Origin: Acinetobacter sp. XH1741
GTDB taxonomy: Bacteria; Pseudomonadota; Gammaproteobacteria; Pseudomonadales; Moraxellaceae
Assembly (NCBI RefSeq): GCF_041021895.1
Contig: NZ_CP157428.1
Span: 2,604,001 to 2,668,000 of the forward strand
DNA: 64,000 nucleotides
Direction: 5' to 3'
The notes under the pieces were generated by a model. The model searched no databases and was not told where the DNA came from. It worked only from the letters and a program-made list of their open reading frames with translations. Below are positions 9,499-18,210 of the stretch, in pieces (within the stretch, counting starts at the first letter, position 1; every line of letters starts with the position of its first letter). The translations under genes were made by a program, and so were the position numbers.

Positions 9499-10005
9499 CT
9501 AGACTAATTTTTCTTTTGCAATCACGATTCCATTGTTATCTGCATAGATAAAATCGCCAGATTGAATTGTGACTCCACCAAAATACAAAGGAATATCTAC
9601 TTCACCAATGCCCTTACGATTACTTTTTTGTGGAATTGCAGCCAATGCATGTACACCTAAATCTAAGGTTGCAAGTGCATCAACATCTCTTACACAGCCG
9701 TAAATAACCACACCACTCCAGTTATTTTTAACTGCCGATTCCGCAATCATATCTCCCATAAGTGCGCAGCGCATTGAAGCACCACCATCCACTACTAAAA
9801 CTTTACCTGTACCTTCTGTTGCTAATAACTCTTTTACACGCGAGTTATCTTCAAAGCACTTTACAGTTACAACCTGTCCACCAAAAGTTTGACGTGCACC
9901 ATAACTTTTAAAAAACTTTCCATCCATGGATGGTGTGACCACCTGTAAATCTTTTTCCGGGTTATCATCTAATAAATCACATGTTACAAATGGTACTGTC
10001 GACAC
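9499..10005 (-). CDS. rraA: RraA family protein (RNase E inhibitor / aldolase fold)
   Basis: A 168-residue RraA-fold protein. In E. coli RraA binds RNase E and lowers mRNA decay; close relatives are 4-hydroxy-4-methyl-2-oxoglutarate or oxaloacetate aldolases, and the two are hard to separate by sequence. Seen here are the core VVDGGASMRCALMGDMIAE and GVVIYGCVRDVDAL strands, which carry the family's conserved Gly, Arg and Asp residues. It lies 12 bases downstream of the NAD(P)-binding gene and 25 bases upstream of the GST-like gene, so the three are probably one transcript. Confidence 0.88.
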   Translation of the reverse strand: MSTVPFVTCDLLDDNPEKDLQVVTPSMDGKFFKSYGARQTFGGQVVTVKCFEDNSRVKELLATEGTGKVLVVDGGASMRCALMGDMIAESAVKNNWSGVVIYGCVRDVDALATLDLGVHALAAIPQKSNRKGIGEVDIPLYFGGVTIQSGDFIYADNNGIVIAKEKLV

Positions 10006-10017
10006 TTTTATTCTCCC

Positions 10018-10683
10018 TTATCGAGTTTGTTGTATGCTCAGATTATCATATCGTTTAAAGGCTTCAATTTGCGTTAGCGCCGCTACGACCATAGTATGAG
10101 CCAATTGCTCAGCTGTAACAGGCTTATATTTGAAAGGTTTATTCCATTTATTTTCAATAAACTTAAATAAGCTTTGTCCTAGGTCTTCAATAAAACGTAC
10201 ATCACTACGCTTACCAATTAATAACGAAGGTCTAAAAATAGACAATTTTTCAATATCTAAACTTTGAAGATAGTCTTCTAACTGTCCTTTTACTTTATTG
10301 TAGAAAATGGGTGAATGAGCATTTGCCCCAAGAGCACTCACAATTAAAAAATGAATATGTTTGTCTTGGATCAAATCTGCAAAATGAGCATTTATTTCAT
10401 AGTCAACTGCATAAAAGCCCTGTTTTGAACCTGCGATTTTTAATGTTGTCCCTAAGCAACTAAATGCATGAGTGTGGTCATTTACATCTTCATCATTAAG
10501 CAATAAAAAATCTTCTACAACCAACTGAGTAACTTTCTTATAAGTATTAAATAGTTGTGATTCTTTTCTTACCACCACGGTTATTGCTTCAAATTCTGGT
10601 GTTTGCTCAAGTTGTTCAACTAGCGCTAAACCAACAAGTCCTGAAGCACCAATTATAATTGCTTTTTTTGCGCTTATAGTCAT
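10018..10683 (-). CDS. NAD(P)-binding Rossmann protein (HTATIP2-like)
   Basis: A 221-residue atypical short-chain dehydrogenase-like protein. The N-terminus has the dinucleotide-binding loop IIGASGLVGLALVEQL. HAFSCLGTTLKIAGSK and HFLIVSALGANAHS match the HTATIP2/YwnB-type subgroup, and the K-x-x-x-E of YNKVKGQLEDYL follows. The role is unknown; the family fold suggests NAD(P)-dependent oxidoreductase activity. It appears to head a three-gene run with rraA and the double GST protein. Confidence 0.82.
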   Translation of the reverse strand: MTISAKKAIIIGASGLVGLALVEQLEQTPEFEAITVVVRKESQLFNTYKKVTQLVVEDFLLLNDEDVNDHTHAFSCLGTTLKIAGSKQGFYAVDYEINAHFADLIQDKHIHFLIVSALGANAHSPIFYNKVKGQLEDYLQSLDIEKLSIFRPSLLIGKRSDVRFIEDLGQSLFKFIENKWNKPFKYKPVTAEQLAHTMVVAALTQIEAFKRYDNLSIQQTR

Positions 10684-10774
10684 TTTTTATCCAACCCTCT
10701 TTAAGTTTGTTTCAAATTTAACCTTTTCTTACGGTTTTAGCAGCCCCTAAAACCGCTTAAAATGCTCGCAAGGC

Positions 10775-10803
10775 TTGACTTCACGGTATTGATTCATCAC
10801 AAT
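10775..10803 (+). promoter_or_regulatory. Probable sigma-70 promoter of rpsT
   Basis: TTGACT (10775-10780) and CACAAT (10798-10803) are 17 bases apart, giving a start near 10810 and a leader of about 85 bases before the S20 start codon. Confidence 0.5.
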
Positions 10804-10817
10804 ATGGCACTTGTTTA

Positions 10818-10863
10818 CGGGCTGGTGATGGTTACACCAGTTTACTGGATTGACCACAGCCCG
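10818..10863 (+). promoter_or_regulatory. Structured 5' leader of rpsT
   Basis: CGGGCTG (10818-10824) can pair with CAGCCCG (10857-10863). Inside it, CTGGTG pairs with CACCAG (10822-10840), and CCAG-TTTA-CTGG (10837-10848) is an alternative hairpin sharing bases with the previous one. The leader ends 20 bases before the AAGGAG site. S20 translation is autogenously regulated in E. coli, so a regulatory role is plausible but inferred. Confidence 0.45.
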
Positions 10864-10895
10864 CCCAGACCAACTTATTTTCAAGGAGTGCAAGA

Positions 10896-11162
10896 GTGGC
10901 AAACTCTGCTCAAGCTAAAAAACGTGCGCGCCAAAACGTAACAGCGCGTAAACACAACGCAAGCTTGCGTTCTATGGTTCGTACTTACATCAAGCGTACT
11001 TTAAGTGCAATCGCTGGTGGTGATTATGCAGTTGCTACAGAAGCTTATAAAAAAGCTGTTCCTGTAATCGACCGCATGGCTGATAAAGGCATCATCCACA
11101 AAAATAAAGCTGCTCGTCATAAGAGCCGTTTAAATGCTCAAGTTAAAGCGTTAGCTAACTAA
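10896..11162 (+). CDS. rpsT: 30S ribosomal protein S20
   Basis: An 88-residue basic S20, the usual length, binding 16S rRNA early in 30S assembly. The N-terminal [20 protein letters not shown] and C-terminal [20 protein letters not shown] helices are diagnostic. It starts with GTG at 10896 after a strong AAGGAG at 10883. A non-ATG start is notable because E. coli rpsT also has a weak start codon (UUG) linked to autogenous control. It is monocistronic, with its own leader and terminator. Confidence 0.97.
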   Translation: MANSAQAKKRARQNVTARKHNASLRSMVRTYIKRTLSAIAGGDYAVATEAYKKAVPVIDRMADKGIIHKNKAARHKSRLNAQVKALAN

Positions 11163-11173
11163 TTTGAAGTATG

Positions 11174-11200
11174 TAAAAAAAGCCCAATCGGGCTTTTTTT
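11174..11200 (+). terminator. Intrinsic terminator of rpsT
   Basis: AGCCC-AATC-GGGCT hairpin flanked by A-run and T-run, 12 bases after the stop codon. It may also serve the convergent phosphatase gene. Confidence 0.85.
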
Positions 11201-11217
11201 ATTGTCTATATTTTTGC

Positions 11218-11952
11218 TTATTGTTCTTTATGAAACTTAGATACATCTAGTTCGTAAGCTTCACTTCTCCAAATCCACTTTAATTTACAATTTGGAAACT
11301 CATCACCTTCAAACCACACAAATAGACCTTCCATCATTTCAGGCCAATCAGCTTTTTGTATCTGATTATTACCCGAAATTACAGCGACAATAGCAGCAAT
11401 AATCGTGTCGTGACTTACCGCTAAACTTAGCCCACTTTTAGTTTTAGGATGAGTTCGATAAATCAGCTCTAGAACATCTAAAACGCCTGTAATTGGATGT
11501 TTCATGCCAGGCAAAGCATTATTCACAAAACTATTAATAAAACCGAGCGCTCCCTGTTTGCGAAAATAAGGCGCGGCCTGTTGAATATCGAGTACAAAAC
11601 TACCAGGCTCAACCAACAAACCCTGTTCTACGATTTCTATTGTATGTGTATTAGATTGAGGGCTCACTCCATCTGCGCCTTCAATCATAAGCGCGGCAGT
11701 ATCTACACAACGTTGAATTGGGCTAGAAATGCAGTGCTGAATCACACGATCCGTATTTTTAATTAAATAGCTTCCCCAAGCCTCTGCAAGCTCACGACCT
11801 TCTGGAGTCAGTTGAAGATCATATCCTGCCAAACCTTGCCCATCGACTAACTCTCTTAAAGAGTGTCGTGTAAAAAGCGTGACTGGGGTTGAAGCATCAG
11901 GCAATAAATCAATTGCTTCAAACATGCTTTTAGGCAATAAATCGAGTGCCAT
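11218..11952 (-). CDS. Histidine phosphatase superfamily protein
   Basis: A 244-residue protein of the phosphoglycerate mutase-like histidine phosphatase superfamily. The nucleophile region is LFTRHSLREL, an RH-type motif lacking the usual Gly after RH. The second catalytic His is in LAVSHDTIIAAI and a substrate Arg in SSPIQRCVDTA. The C-terminal part differs from GpmB and SixA, so the substrate is unknown. I chose ATG at 11952; the longer frame from a TTG at 11976 adds a lysine-rich stretch that looks like the upstream ribosome-site region. It runs into cysQ upstream on the same strand with a gap of about 60 bases. Confidence 0.8.
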   Translation of the reverse strand: MALDLLPKSMFEAIDLLPDASTPVTLFTRHSLRELVDGQGLAGYDLQLTPEGRELAEAWGSYLIKNTDRVIQHCISSPIQRCVDTAALMIEGADGVSPQSNTHTIEIVEQGLLVEPGSFVLDIQQAAPYFRKQGALGFINSFVNNALPGMKHPITGVLDVLELIYRTHPKTKSGLSLAVSHDTIIAAIVAVISGNNQIQKADWPEMMEGLFVWFEGDEFPNCKLKWIWRSEAYELDVSKFHKEQ

Positions 11953-12009
11953 TTTTATCTTTTCGTCTTTTCTCAATACTTTGCCACTATAACATGTCTA
12001 CCATAACTC

Positions 12010-12867
12010 TCAATCCAAAACACCTGATTGAGCCAAAGCTTCAAATGCTATTTTTTTGCTTTCTTGATCACGAAATGCGATAAAGCCGCCATTTAATACA
12101 GTATCTCTTTGATTATATTCAAAAGGGCTACCTTTTAAGGTAAGTAAACCGCCTCCTATACTTTCCAATAACCCCTGACCCGAACTTGTATCCCATTCAG
12201 ATGTAGGATGAAATCTAGGATAAATATCAATCTCACCTTCTAGCATCATACAAAATTTATAAGCACTACCTGCTTCACGGCGAATCACCGTACGACTCTT
12301 TTCAATAGGTTGAATAAATTTTTGATATTTCGGGTTTTTACTACTATGGCTTAAACCAATTTGGACTGGTGCTTGTGTGGAGTAAGGTGTTTTTTGATAT
12401 TGATACCATTGTTGTTGACTAAAGCTATATTTAAAGGGTAAATCTTTTAAATACCCCAAATAAACAACCTGTTCACAAGGCACAACGATCACCGAGAAAA
12501 CGGTTTCATGCCCTTCAATCAGACTCAAATTTATCGTGAACTCATCTCGTTCATGTATAAACTCTTTTGTGCCATCAAGCGGATCTAGCATCCAGCAAGA
12601 CGTCCAATCATGGCGAGCGCTATAGTCACTTTCTTCTGATAAAACTGGCAACTCAGGTGTAATCTGTGCAAGGCGATTTAATAAGAAACTATTTACCTTT
12701 AAATCTGCTTGGGTTACAGGTGAATCGTCATGTTTTTCTTGAATAGTAAATTCATATCCAGCCGAGTAGCTCTGATATTCTTGTAATAGGATCTGGCTAG
12801 CCTCTTCCAAGATAGGTAGCAGTTGTTCAATCAGGGGATCTGTGGGGCGTGTTGTTGTTATAAACAT
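12010..12867 (-). CDS. cysQ: 3'(2'),5'-bisphosphate nucleotidase CysQ
   Basis: A 285-residue member of the inositol monophosphatase superfamily. CysQ hydrolyses 3'-phosphoadenosine 5'-phosphate to AMP, removing a by-product of sulfate assimilation. The metal-binding motifs are visible: the Glu of ELPVLSEESDYS, the DPLDGTKEF box that binds two metals, and the C-terminal EWDTSSGQGLLE with its catalytic-site Asp. The length and the DGTKEF form favour CysQ over SuhB. ATG at 12867 is the only sensible start. It is probably its own unit or paired with the phosphatase gene downstream. Confidence 0.88.
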   Translation of the reverse strand: MFITTTRPTDPLIEQLLPILEEASQILLQEYQSYSAGYEFTIQEKHDDSPVTQADLKVNSFLLNRLAQITPELPVLSEESDYSARHDWTSCWMLDPLDGTKEFIHERDEFTINLSLIEGHETVFSVIVVPCEQVVYLGYLKDLPFKYSFSQQQWYQYQKTPYSTQAPVQIGLSHSSKNPKYQKFIQPIEKSRTVIRREAGSAYKFCMMLEGEIDIYPRFHPTSEWDTSSGQGLLESIGGGLLTLKGSPFEYNQRDTVLNGGFIAFRDQESKKIAFEALAQSGVLD

Positions 12868-13174
12868 AAATAAGCTCTATTTACTTTCCTTTTCATTATA
12901 AGTGAATTATGACAAATTCAGTATTCACCAACAGTCTAGTATCTTTATAAGAATACTTTAACTCTCATTAAGAATCCTATTATTCCTTTAAAAGCTGAGT
13001 TCTTATATTTTAACTGGGTAGGTGCTTATCACTTAGAAGAAAATAACGTTATTTTTTGTATAGAAACTAGCTATAACTTATGAAAAATAAACAACTTAAA
13101 GCAACTTCAACCATTTCCTTTTCACACATTTCTTGCTATGTTCAATAGCACAATAACAAAATGGAAGATTAAAT
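12868..13174. other. Divergent spacer, cysQ / small hypothetical gene
   Basis: About 300 bases of AT-rich DNA between divergent genes. An imperfect dyad lies around 12951 (AGTATCTTTATAAGAATACT). No gene, tRNA or clear operator was recognised. It presumably holds both promoters. Confidence 0.5.
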
Positions 13175-13543
13175 ATGATGCTATATGGATATCACTTCTC
13201 AACAATCGAAAATAACTGGGAAGACTTAACACCATTAAATGAGTTTTTACAAACATTTGCAGATGATGATGGTGACGTCTCTCAACGAGACAAAGAATCA
13301 CTTAAAGAAATTATTGCTAAATCAGATACAGCTTTGGCCTTAGCCAAAGAAATGGGCTGGGATGGTAGTTATACAGGCTGTCCTTATCTATTTTGGTTAC
13401 CAAGTAAAAATACTCAATCGTTTGAATATGGCTTTGTCTTTAAACAAACCTCAGATAATTCAACTTTTGTGATTTCACCGATTGAACTGGCTTATTTAGC
13501 ACAAGACACTCAAGTACAAACTTTAAGTAAAAATATTGAATAA
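13175..13543 (+). CDS. Small hypothetical protein
   Basis: A 122-residue soluble acidic protein with no recognised domain. It starts MMLYGYHFSTIENNWEDL and contains a Trp/Gly-rich patch (MGWDGSYTGCPYLFWLPS) that may be a structural core. GGAAG lies seven bases before the ATG at 13175, a good ribosome site, and the next codon is also ATG. It is flanked by minus-strand genes, has its own promoter region and ends just before a hairpin that mainly suits the opposite strand. Coding character is good, but no function can be assigned. Confidence 0.65.
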   Translation: MMLYGYHFSTIENNWEDLTPLNEFLQTFADDDGDVSQRDKESLKEIIAKSDTALALAKEMGWDGSYTGCPYLFWLPSKNTQSFEYGFVFKQTSDNSTFVISPIELAYLAQDTQVQTLSKNIE

Positions 13544-13551
13544 ATATAAAA

Positions 13552-13585
13552 AGGTTATTGGCTAAAAAATGAAGGCCAATAACCT
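13552..13585 (-). terminator. Terminator of SRAP gene
   Basis: 11-bp inverted repeat AGGTTATTGGC / GCCAATAACCT with a 12-base loop. On the minus strand it is followed by a T-run (complement of TAAATATAAAA), fitting termination of the gene ending at 13599. Confidence 0.7.
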
Positions 13586-13598
13586 AACCAGACTGTAT

Positions 13599-14258
13599 TT
13601 ATTCAAACATGCTTAATTGAGGTGTAGGTTTTAGAATTTTCTCTTTAGGTACATGTAAGCACTCAAACTCCTCAACAGGAAAACCTTCAATAAAGCTTGA
13701 AATATCGGGCGTTTCTAAACTTAGCCATTCATCTAAACGGTCATGTGGAATCACAATCACCGATCTTTTGACATCGCCCGGTTCATGAAAATCCTTCATC
13801 ATGGGATGGTCTATAGCATCCATAGTTAACATGCTTGCTGAACGGATAATATTTTCATTCATTTTGCAAATTTCATAGATTGCAGCAATGAAAAAAGCTT
13901 GCCCATCCTTACGGCGCACACCCCACCGCTCTGGCTTATCATTTATATATTTACTTTCATAAAACTCAGTCACAGGGATTACACCGAACTTACATTTAAG
14001 AGCAGCTTCTTGAAAACTCGGTTTTTGGAAAATCGTTTCATGACGGGCGTTATAAGTATGTTTTGCTATATTTGTATCTTCAGCCCATTTTGGAACCAAC
14101 CCAAACATCACTTCCCGCCACTCAAGCCCTTGTGGAGATTTGAATAGTAATGGCGTTGTTCCAGCAGGATAAACCTCTTCGGCATAGCTAAACCCAACCA
14201 TAGGTAACTTAAGTTGCTGTAATTGAGCTAGCGTTAAAGGCTTAAAGTTGGCACACAT
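13599..14258 (-). CDS. SOS response-associated peptidase (SRAP, YedK/HMCES type)
   Basis: A 219-residue SRAP protein. The family forms a covalent thiazolidine crosslink between its N-terminal Cys and abasic sites in single-stranded DNA, shielding them at replication forks. The essential Cys is residue 2 (MCANF), exposed after Met removal. Other conserved elements are the NARHET motif (Asn and Glu for the active site), PVTEFYES and the AAIYEICK strand, with the late His in VIVIPHDRLDEWL. No LexA box was found upstream, which agrees with Acinetobacter lacking canonical LexA. It is monocistronic. Confidence 0.92.
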   Translation of the reverse strand: MCANFKPLTLAQLQQLKLPMVGFSYAEEVYPAGTTPLLFKSPQGLEWREVMFGLVPKWAEDTNIAKHTYNARHETIFQKPSFQEAALKCKFGVIPVTEFYESKYINDKPERWGVRRKDGQAFFIAAIYEICKMNENIIRSASMLTMDAIDHPMMKDFHEPGDVKRSVIVIPHDRLDEWLSLETPDISSFIEGFPVEEFECLHVPKEKILKPTPQLSMFE

Positions 14259-14324
14259 AGTAAGATTAAAGATACTCTAATTTCCCATACCTTATTTTAT
14301 AAGTATTTACCCTACAAACCAAAT

Positions 14325-14348
14325 AAAAAGGCACTCGAAAGTGCCTTT
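14325..14348 (-). terminator. Terminator of the peptide ABC operon
   Basis: AAAGGCACT-CGA-AGTGCCTTT-type hairpin, followed on the minus strand by TTTTTATTT, about 20 bases after the ATPase stop codon at 14367. Confidence 0.8.
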
Positions 14349-14366
14349 AACGACACAACTTTACGC

Positions 14367-16097
14367 TTATGAAACGTGTTGAAGCCCTTGCGGAATCGCC
14401 TGCAATAGACGTTTAGTATAATCATGTTGAGGATGTGCATAGAGTTCATCCGAATTGCCAATTTCCACAACCTCCCCATGATTCATGACCATGACTTGAT
14501 CAGAGATATATTTCACAACCGATAAATCATGAGAAATAAAAATATAGCTAAGTCCAAACTCATCTTGTAAGTCTTGTAATAAATTAAGTACTTGCGCCTG
14601 TACCGAAACATCTAAAGCCGAAACAGACTCATCACAAATCAAAATTTCAGGCTTTAGCGTTAAACAGCGTGCAATCGCAATACGCTGACGCTGCCCACCC
14701 GAGAACTCATGGGGGTATCGATAATACGCTTGTTCAGGCAAATTGACTCTCTCAAGTAACCCAAGTGCAATTTGCTTACGCTCAGCATCATCTTTACCTA
14801 TGCCATGAATTTGCATAGGTTCCAATAAAATCTGTCCAATAGTAAAACGTGGATTCAGTGAAGCATACGGGTTCTGAAAAATGATCTGAATTTTCCGCTG
14901 ATATTTAGCAAATTCTTTTTCAGTTAATGAAAGAATGTCTTTACCTTTAATAAAGGCTTCCCCACCTGTTGCTTCATGTAAACGCATGAGCAACAAGCCC
15001 ACAGTAGTTTTACCTGAGCCTGATTCTCCCACCAAGCCAAGTGTTTTTCCTTTAGCAAGTTTAAAAGACACACCTTTTACTGCCTGAAACTCTTCTTTGC
15101 CAAATAATCCTTTACGACTATAAAAGCTTTTTTTAAGATCTTTTACTTCTAAAATAATTTGCTCATTGCCATTTAAACCGCGTTTACGCTGTGGAATTTC
15201 TGAAGCATCAAAGCTTTGCTCTACCAATACATTATCTTCTTGACGCATAAAATCGCTGGTTACAGGTAAACGATAAGGTCGCTGTGACATTTGAGGACGA
15301 CAGTATAATAACGCTCGGGTATATACATCTTTAGGTTGTTCTAGAACTTGTTCAGCAAGACCTTGCTCTCGAATTTCACCATGACGCATCACAATGACTT
15401 GGTCTGCAATTTCACCCACTAAGGCCAAATCATGCGTAATAAAAAGCATCGACATTTGACGGCGCTTACGCAATGACTCAAGTAAATCAATAATTTGTTT
15501 TTGAATCGTGACATCAAGTGCTGTAGTTGGTTCATCGGCAATGAGTAACTTAGGTTCACAAGCAATCGCCATTGCAATCATGACACGTTGCTGCTGACCA
15601 CCAGAAAGCTGGTTAGGATAGGCATCAATCTTAGTTTCCGGTGAAGGTATACCTACTTCTTTGAGTAACTCTAAAACACGTTGACGAGCCTGTTTACGGC
15701 TCATGCCCATATGTAAGCACAAGACTTCTGCAATTTGGGTGCCAACCGTAAAAACAGGATTTAATGATGACATGGGTTCCTGAAAAATCATGGCAATATC
15801 TTTACCGCAGATTTTTCGCATCTCTTTACGAGATAAGCTTAGTAAATCTTGCCCTTCAAAAACAATCTTACTTTTTTCATCAATTTTACTTTGGCCTACA
15901 GGCAGTAAACCCATCGTGGCTAAAGAAGTGACTGATTTACCACTACCGGATTCACCGACTAAAGCAACAGTCGTATTCGCGGGAATATCAAAAGAAATTC
16001 CTTTTATAGTTTCGATATACTGCTTATCTTCACCTTTAAAGCTTACTCGTAAGTTTTCAATATGGAGTAATGGAACACTTTTTTGTTGTTCTGACAT
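14367..16097 (-). CDS. Double-cassette peptide ABC transporter ATPase
   Basis: A 576-residue protein with two ABC cassettes in one chain, like YejF and GsiA, powering family-5 peptide import. Cassette one: Walker A GESGSGKSV (about residue 53), signature LSGGQQQRV, Walker B LLIADEPTTALD. Cassette two: Walker A GESGSGKTT (about 356), signature FSGGQRQRI, Walker B ILICDESVSALD. In the second Walker B region Glu is followed by Ser rather than Pro, common in this subfamily. It starts 13 bases downstream of the second permease and is the last gene before the terminator. The fused layout and neighbours fit a Yej/Dpp-type peptide importer. Confidence 0.93.
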   Translation of the reverse strand: MSEQQKSVPLLHIENLRVSFKGEDKQYIETIKGISFDIPANTTVALVGESGSGKSVTSLATMGLLPVGQSKIDEKSKIVFEGQDLLSLSRKEMRKICGKDIAMIFQEPMSSLNPVFTVGTQIAEVLCLHMGMSRKQARQRVLELLKEVGIPSPETKIDAYPNQLSGGQQQRVMIAMAIACEPKLLIADEPTTALDVTIQKQIIDLLESLRKRRQMSMLFITHDLALVGEIADQVIVMRHGEIREQGLAEQVLEQPKDVYTRALLYCRPQMSQRPYRLPVTSDFMRQEDNVLVEQSFDASEIPQRKRGLNGNEQIILEVKDLKKSFYSRKGLFGKEEFQAVKGVSFKLAKGKTLGLVGESGSGKTTVGLLLMRLHEATGGEAFIKGKDILSLTEKEFAKYQRKIQIIFQNPYASLNPRFTIGQILLEPMQIHGIGKDDAERKQIALGLLERVNLPEQAYYRYPHEFSGGQRQRIAIARCLTLKPEILICDESVSALDVSVQAQVLNLLQDLQDEFGLSYIFISHDLSVVKYISDQVMVMNHGEVVEIGNSDELYAHPQHDYTKRLLQAIPQGLQHVS

Positions 16098-16109
16098 TAG
16101 CGTTTCCTC

Positions 16110-17252
16110 TTATTTTAATTTTGGATCTAATGCATCACGAAGTGCATCAGTAAACATTGAAAATGCTGTGACCAAAACAGCCATCGCGACAGAGGCTGCA
16201 ACAAGCTGCCACCATTTTCCTAAAAGTAGTTCACTTTGAGCTTCATTTAACATGCTGCCCCAAGACACTACGCCCACTGGTACACCAAAGCCCAAGAAGC
16301 TCAAAATAACTTCCGATTTAATAAAAGAAACCACTAAAATCGACATTTGGACTAAAGCAATATGACTGACATTAGGAAAAATATGAATAAACATACGGCG
16401 AAAATGTCCAACTCCAATTGCTTTGGCAGCCAGTACATATTCACGTGCTGTATGTTTCATATACTCAGCACGAATTAAGCGGTAAACACCCGTCCAACCT
16501 GTTAGCCCTAAAATCAGAACAATAGATAAAACACCTTTTTGTTGTAATACAGCAGCAATCGCAAGCACTAATAATAAATATGGAATGGAAGTAAAAATAT
16601 TATAAAACCAGTTAAGAATGTCATCGACCCAGCCACCAAAGTAGCCTGAAACTGCCCCTAACAGTGTTCCTATAGTTACTGCGAGTAATGCAGAAACAAG
16701 ACCTACAATAATTGAGGTTTCAGCACCTTTGATGGTTTTTTTAAGAACATCTTGCCCCCATTTGTCGGCTCCAAATATAAGTGTGCTTTTAAGTTCACTT
16801 TGTTGATCGAGCAAATGTCCTCCTAGTTGATGATCAATTGCTTTCATGTCATCAGCTAATGGGTCCACTACACCATAATAATCAATCGTACTTCCAGAAC
16901 CCTTCTCTTGCTTAATTTCAGTTTTAAGCTGATGAATAACATCTTTTAAGGGGTCTACTGGATTTTCCGGCAAATCTTGATCTACAGCAGCTGTATTTTT
17001 CAAAGCTTCGGTTGTCTTATCTGTACCTATAAATGTAGGGGGTGCATAGCTCACTGCAACTTCTTTATTCCAGTCAGATGCAATTACACCTGTAAGTGAC
17101 AGTAGTAATATAACCAAATAGAACAGCACAACAATGAGCGATGCGATTGCAATTTTGTCGGCCCGAAGACGGCGCATTGCAAGTCGCCATAACCCAGCTG
17201 ATGCCGGAGCTTTCTGGCTTTCTAATTTTCTTTTTGATAGAACACTTAGCAT
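16110..17252 (-). CDS. Peptide ABC transporter permease (YejE/DppC-like)
   Basis: A 380-residue inner-membrane permease. It has an N-terminal membrane segment (about residues 28-55), a long soluble loop of about 110 residues that should lie in the periplasm, then five membrane segments. The EAA loop that docks on the ATPase is EYVLAAKAIGVGHFRRMF. The loop, rich in Asp and Lys, resembles the insertion of YejE-type permeases and makes the protein longer than plain DppC. AGGTGG precedes the ATG at 17252. It begins seven bases after the stop of the DppB-like permease, so the two are translationally close. Confidence 0.9.
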   Translation of the reverse strand: MLSVLSKRKLESQKAPASAGLWRLAMRRLRADKIAIASLIVVLFYLVILLLSLTGVIASDWNKEVAVSYAPPTFIGTDKTTEALKNTAAVDQDLPENPVDPLKDVIHQLKTEIKQEKGSGSTIDYYGVVDPLADDMKAIDHQLGGHLLDQQSELKSTLIFGADKWGQDVLKKTIKGAETSIIVGLVSALLAVTIGTLLGAVSGYFGGWVDDILNWFYNIFTSIPYLLLVLAIAAVLQQKGVLSIVLILGLTGWTGVYRLIRAEYMKHTAREYVLAAKAIGVGHFRRMFIHIFPNVSHIALVQMSILVVSFIKSEVILSFLGFGVPVGVVSWGSMLNEAQSELLLGKWWQLVAASVAMAVLVTAFSMFTDALRDALDPKLK

Positions 17253-17259
17253 AAGCCAC

Positions 17260-18198
17260 CTACTTCAACTGTACACGTGGATCAACCACTTTGTAGACCA
17301 AATCGGCAATCAAGTTAAAAATCATGGTTGCTGCGGCGATATATACTGTAATTGCTTTAATAACAGGAAAATCACTTCGCTCAACCGCAATAATGACTTC
17401 TCGACCAATCCCGGGAATACCAAAAAAACGTTCAATTAAAAATGCACCTATGAGCAATGCAGGTAGAGTCGCCATTACATCGGTAATAATAGGAATTGAG
17501 GCATTACGTAAAACATGTACACCTAAAATTCGGCTTTCTCCTACCCCTTTAGCCCGTGCTGTTCTAACGTAATCTTGATTAATCTCATCGAGCACAAAAC
17601 TACGGTATAACCGTAAAGTAGGTGCAATACTCACCACCAACATGATTAAAATTGGTAGTAAGGCAAACTTAAATAAATTATCGGTAAAATTATCGCTCCA
17701 GCCCTGTACTGGAAACCAACTTAACTGATAAGCCAAAACATATTGAAAAACAATAATGTAAACTAATATGCTGATTGACATGCCGATGGTACATAACATC
17801 ATGACCATACGATCTGTTAAAGTGCCTCGTACGGCCGATACAGCCAATGCCAAGCCAATTGAAATAACGGTTTGTAAAATAGTCAGTGGAATTAAAAGAG
17901 TTAACGAAGGACCTAAGCGAGTTAAAATAATTTGTGAAACTGGCTCACCTGTGCTCCAGCTTGCGCCATAGTCAAAAGTGAGAATCTGCTTAATAAAAAT
18001 CCAGAGCTGGACATAATAAGGTTGATCAACACCTAACTGCTTACGGATATTTTCAATCTGCTCAGGATTAGACATCTTACCTGCCAGAATATAAGCAGGA
18101 TCTCCACCCACCCAGTTAAAAAGAATAAAGATAAACAGTACTACTCCCAACATGGTTGGAATCATCTGCCATAAACGCCGAATAACATATGCCAGCAT
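17260..18198 (-). CDS. Peptide ABC transporter permease (DppB/YejB-like)
   Basis: A 312-residue inner-membrane permease with six predicted membrane segments. The N-terminus MLAYVIRRLWQMIPTMLGVV is the characteristic DppB/OppB opening. The EAA loop is DYVRTARAKGVGESRILGVH. It should pair with the YejE-like permease to form the channel for substrates delivered by the two binding proteins upstream. Length fits DppB rather than the longer YejB. The gene follows the M3 peptidase by 12 bases. Confidence 0.92.
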   Translation of the reverse strand: MLAYVIRRLWQMIPTMLGVVLFIFILFNWVGGDPAYILAGKMSNPEQIENIRKQLGVDQPYYVQLWIFIKQILTFDYGASWSTGEPVSQIILTRLGPSLTLLIPLTILQTVISIGLALAVSAVRGTLTDRMVMMLCTIGMSISILVYIIVFQYVLAYQLSWFPVQGWSDNFTDNLFKFALLPILIMLVVSIAPTLRLYRSFVLDEINQDYVRTARAKGVGESRILGVHVLRNASIPIITDVMATLPALLIGAFLIERFFGIPGIGREVIIAVERSDFPVIKAITVYIAAATMIFNLIADLVYKVVDPRVQLK

Positions 18199-18210
18199 AG
18201 TGATAATTCC

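Noticed and set aside
15790..16239. 149-residue plus-strand frame across the ATPase/permease junction
   Set aside because: Antisense to a Walker A region and to a well-supported start; no family resemblance.
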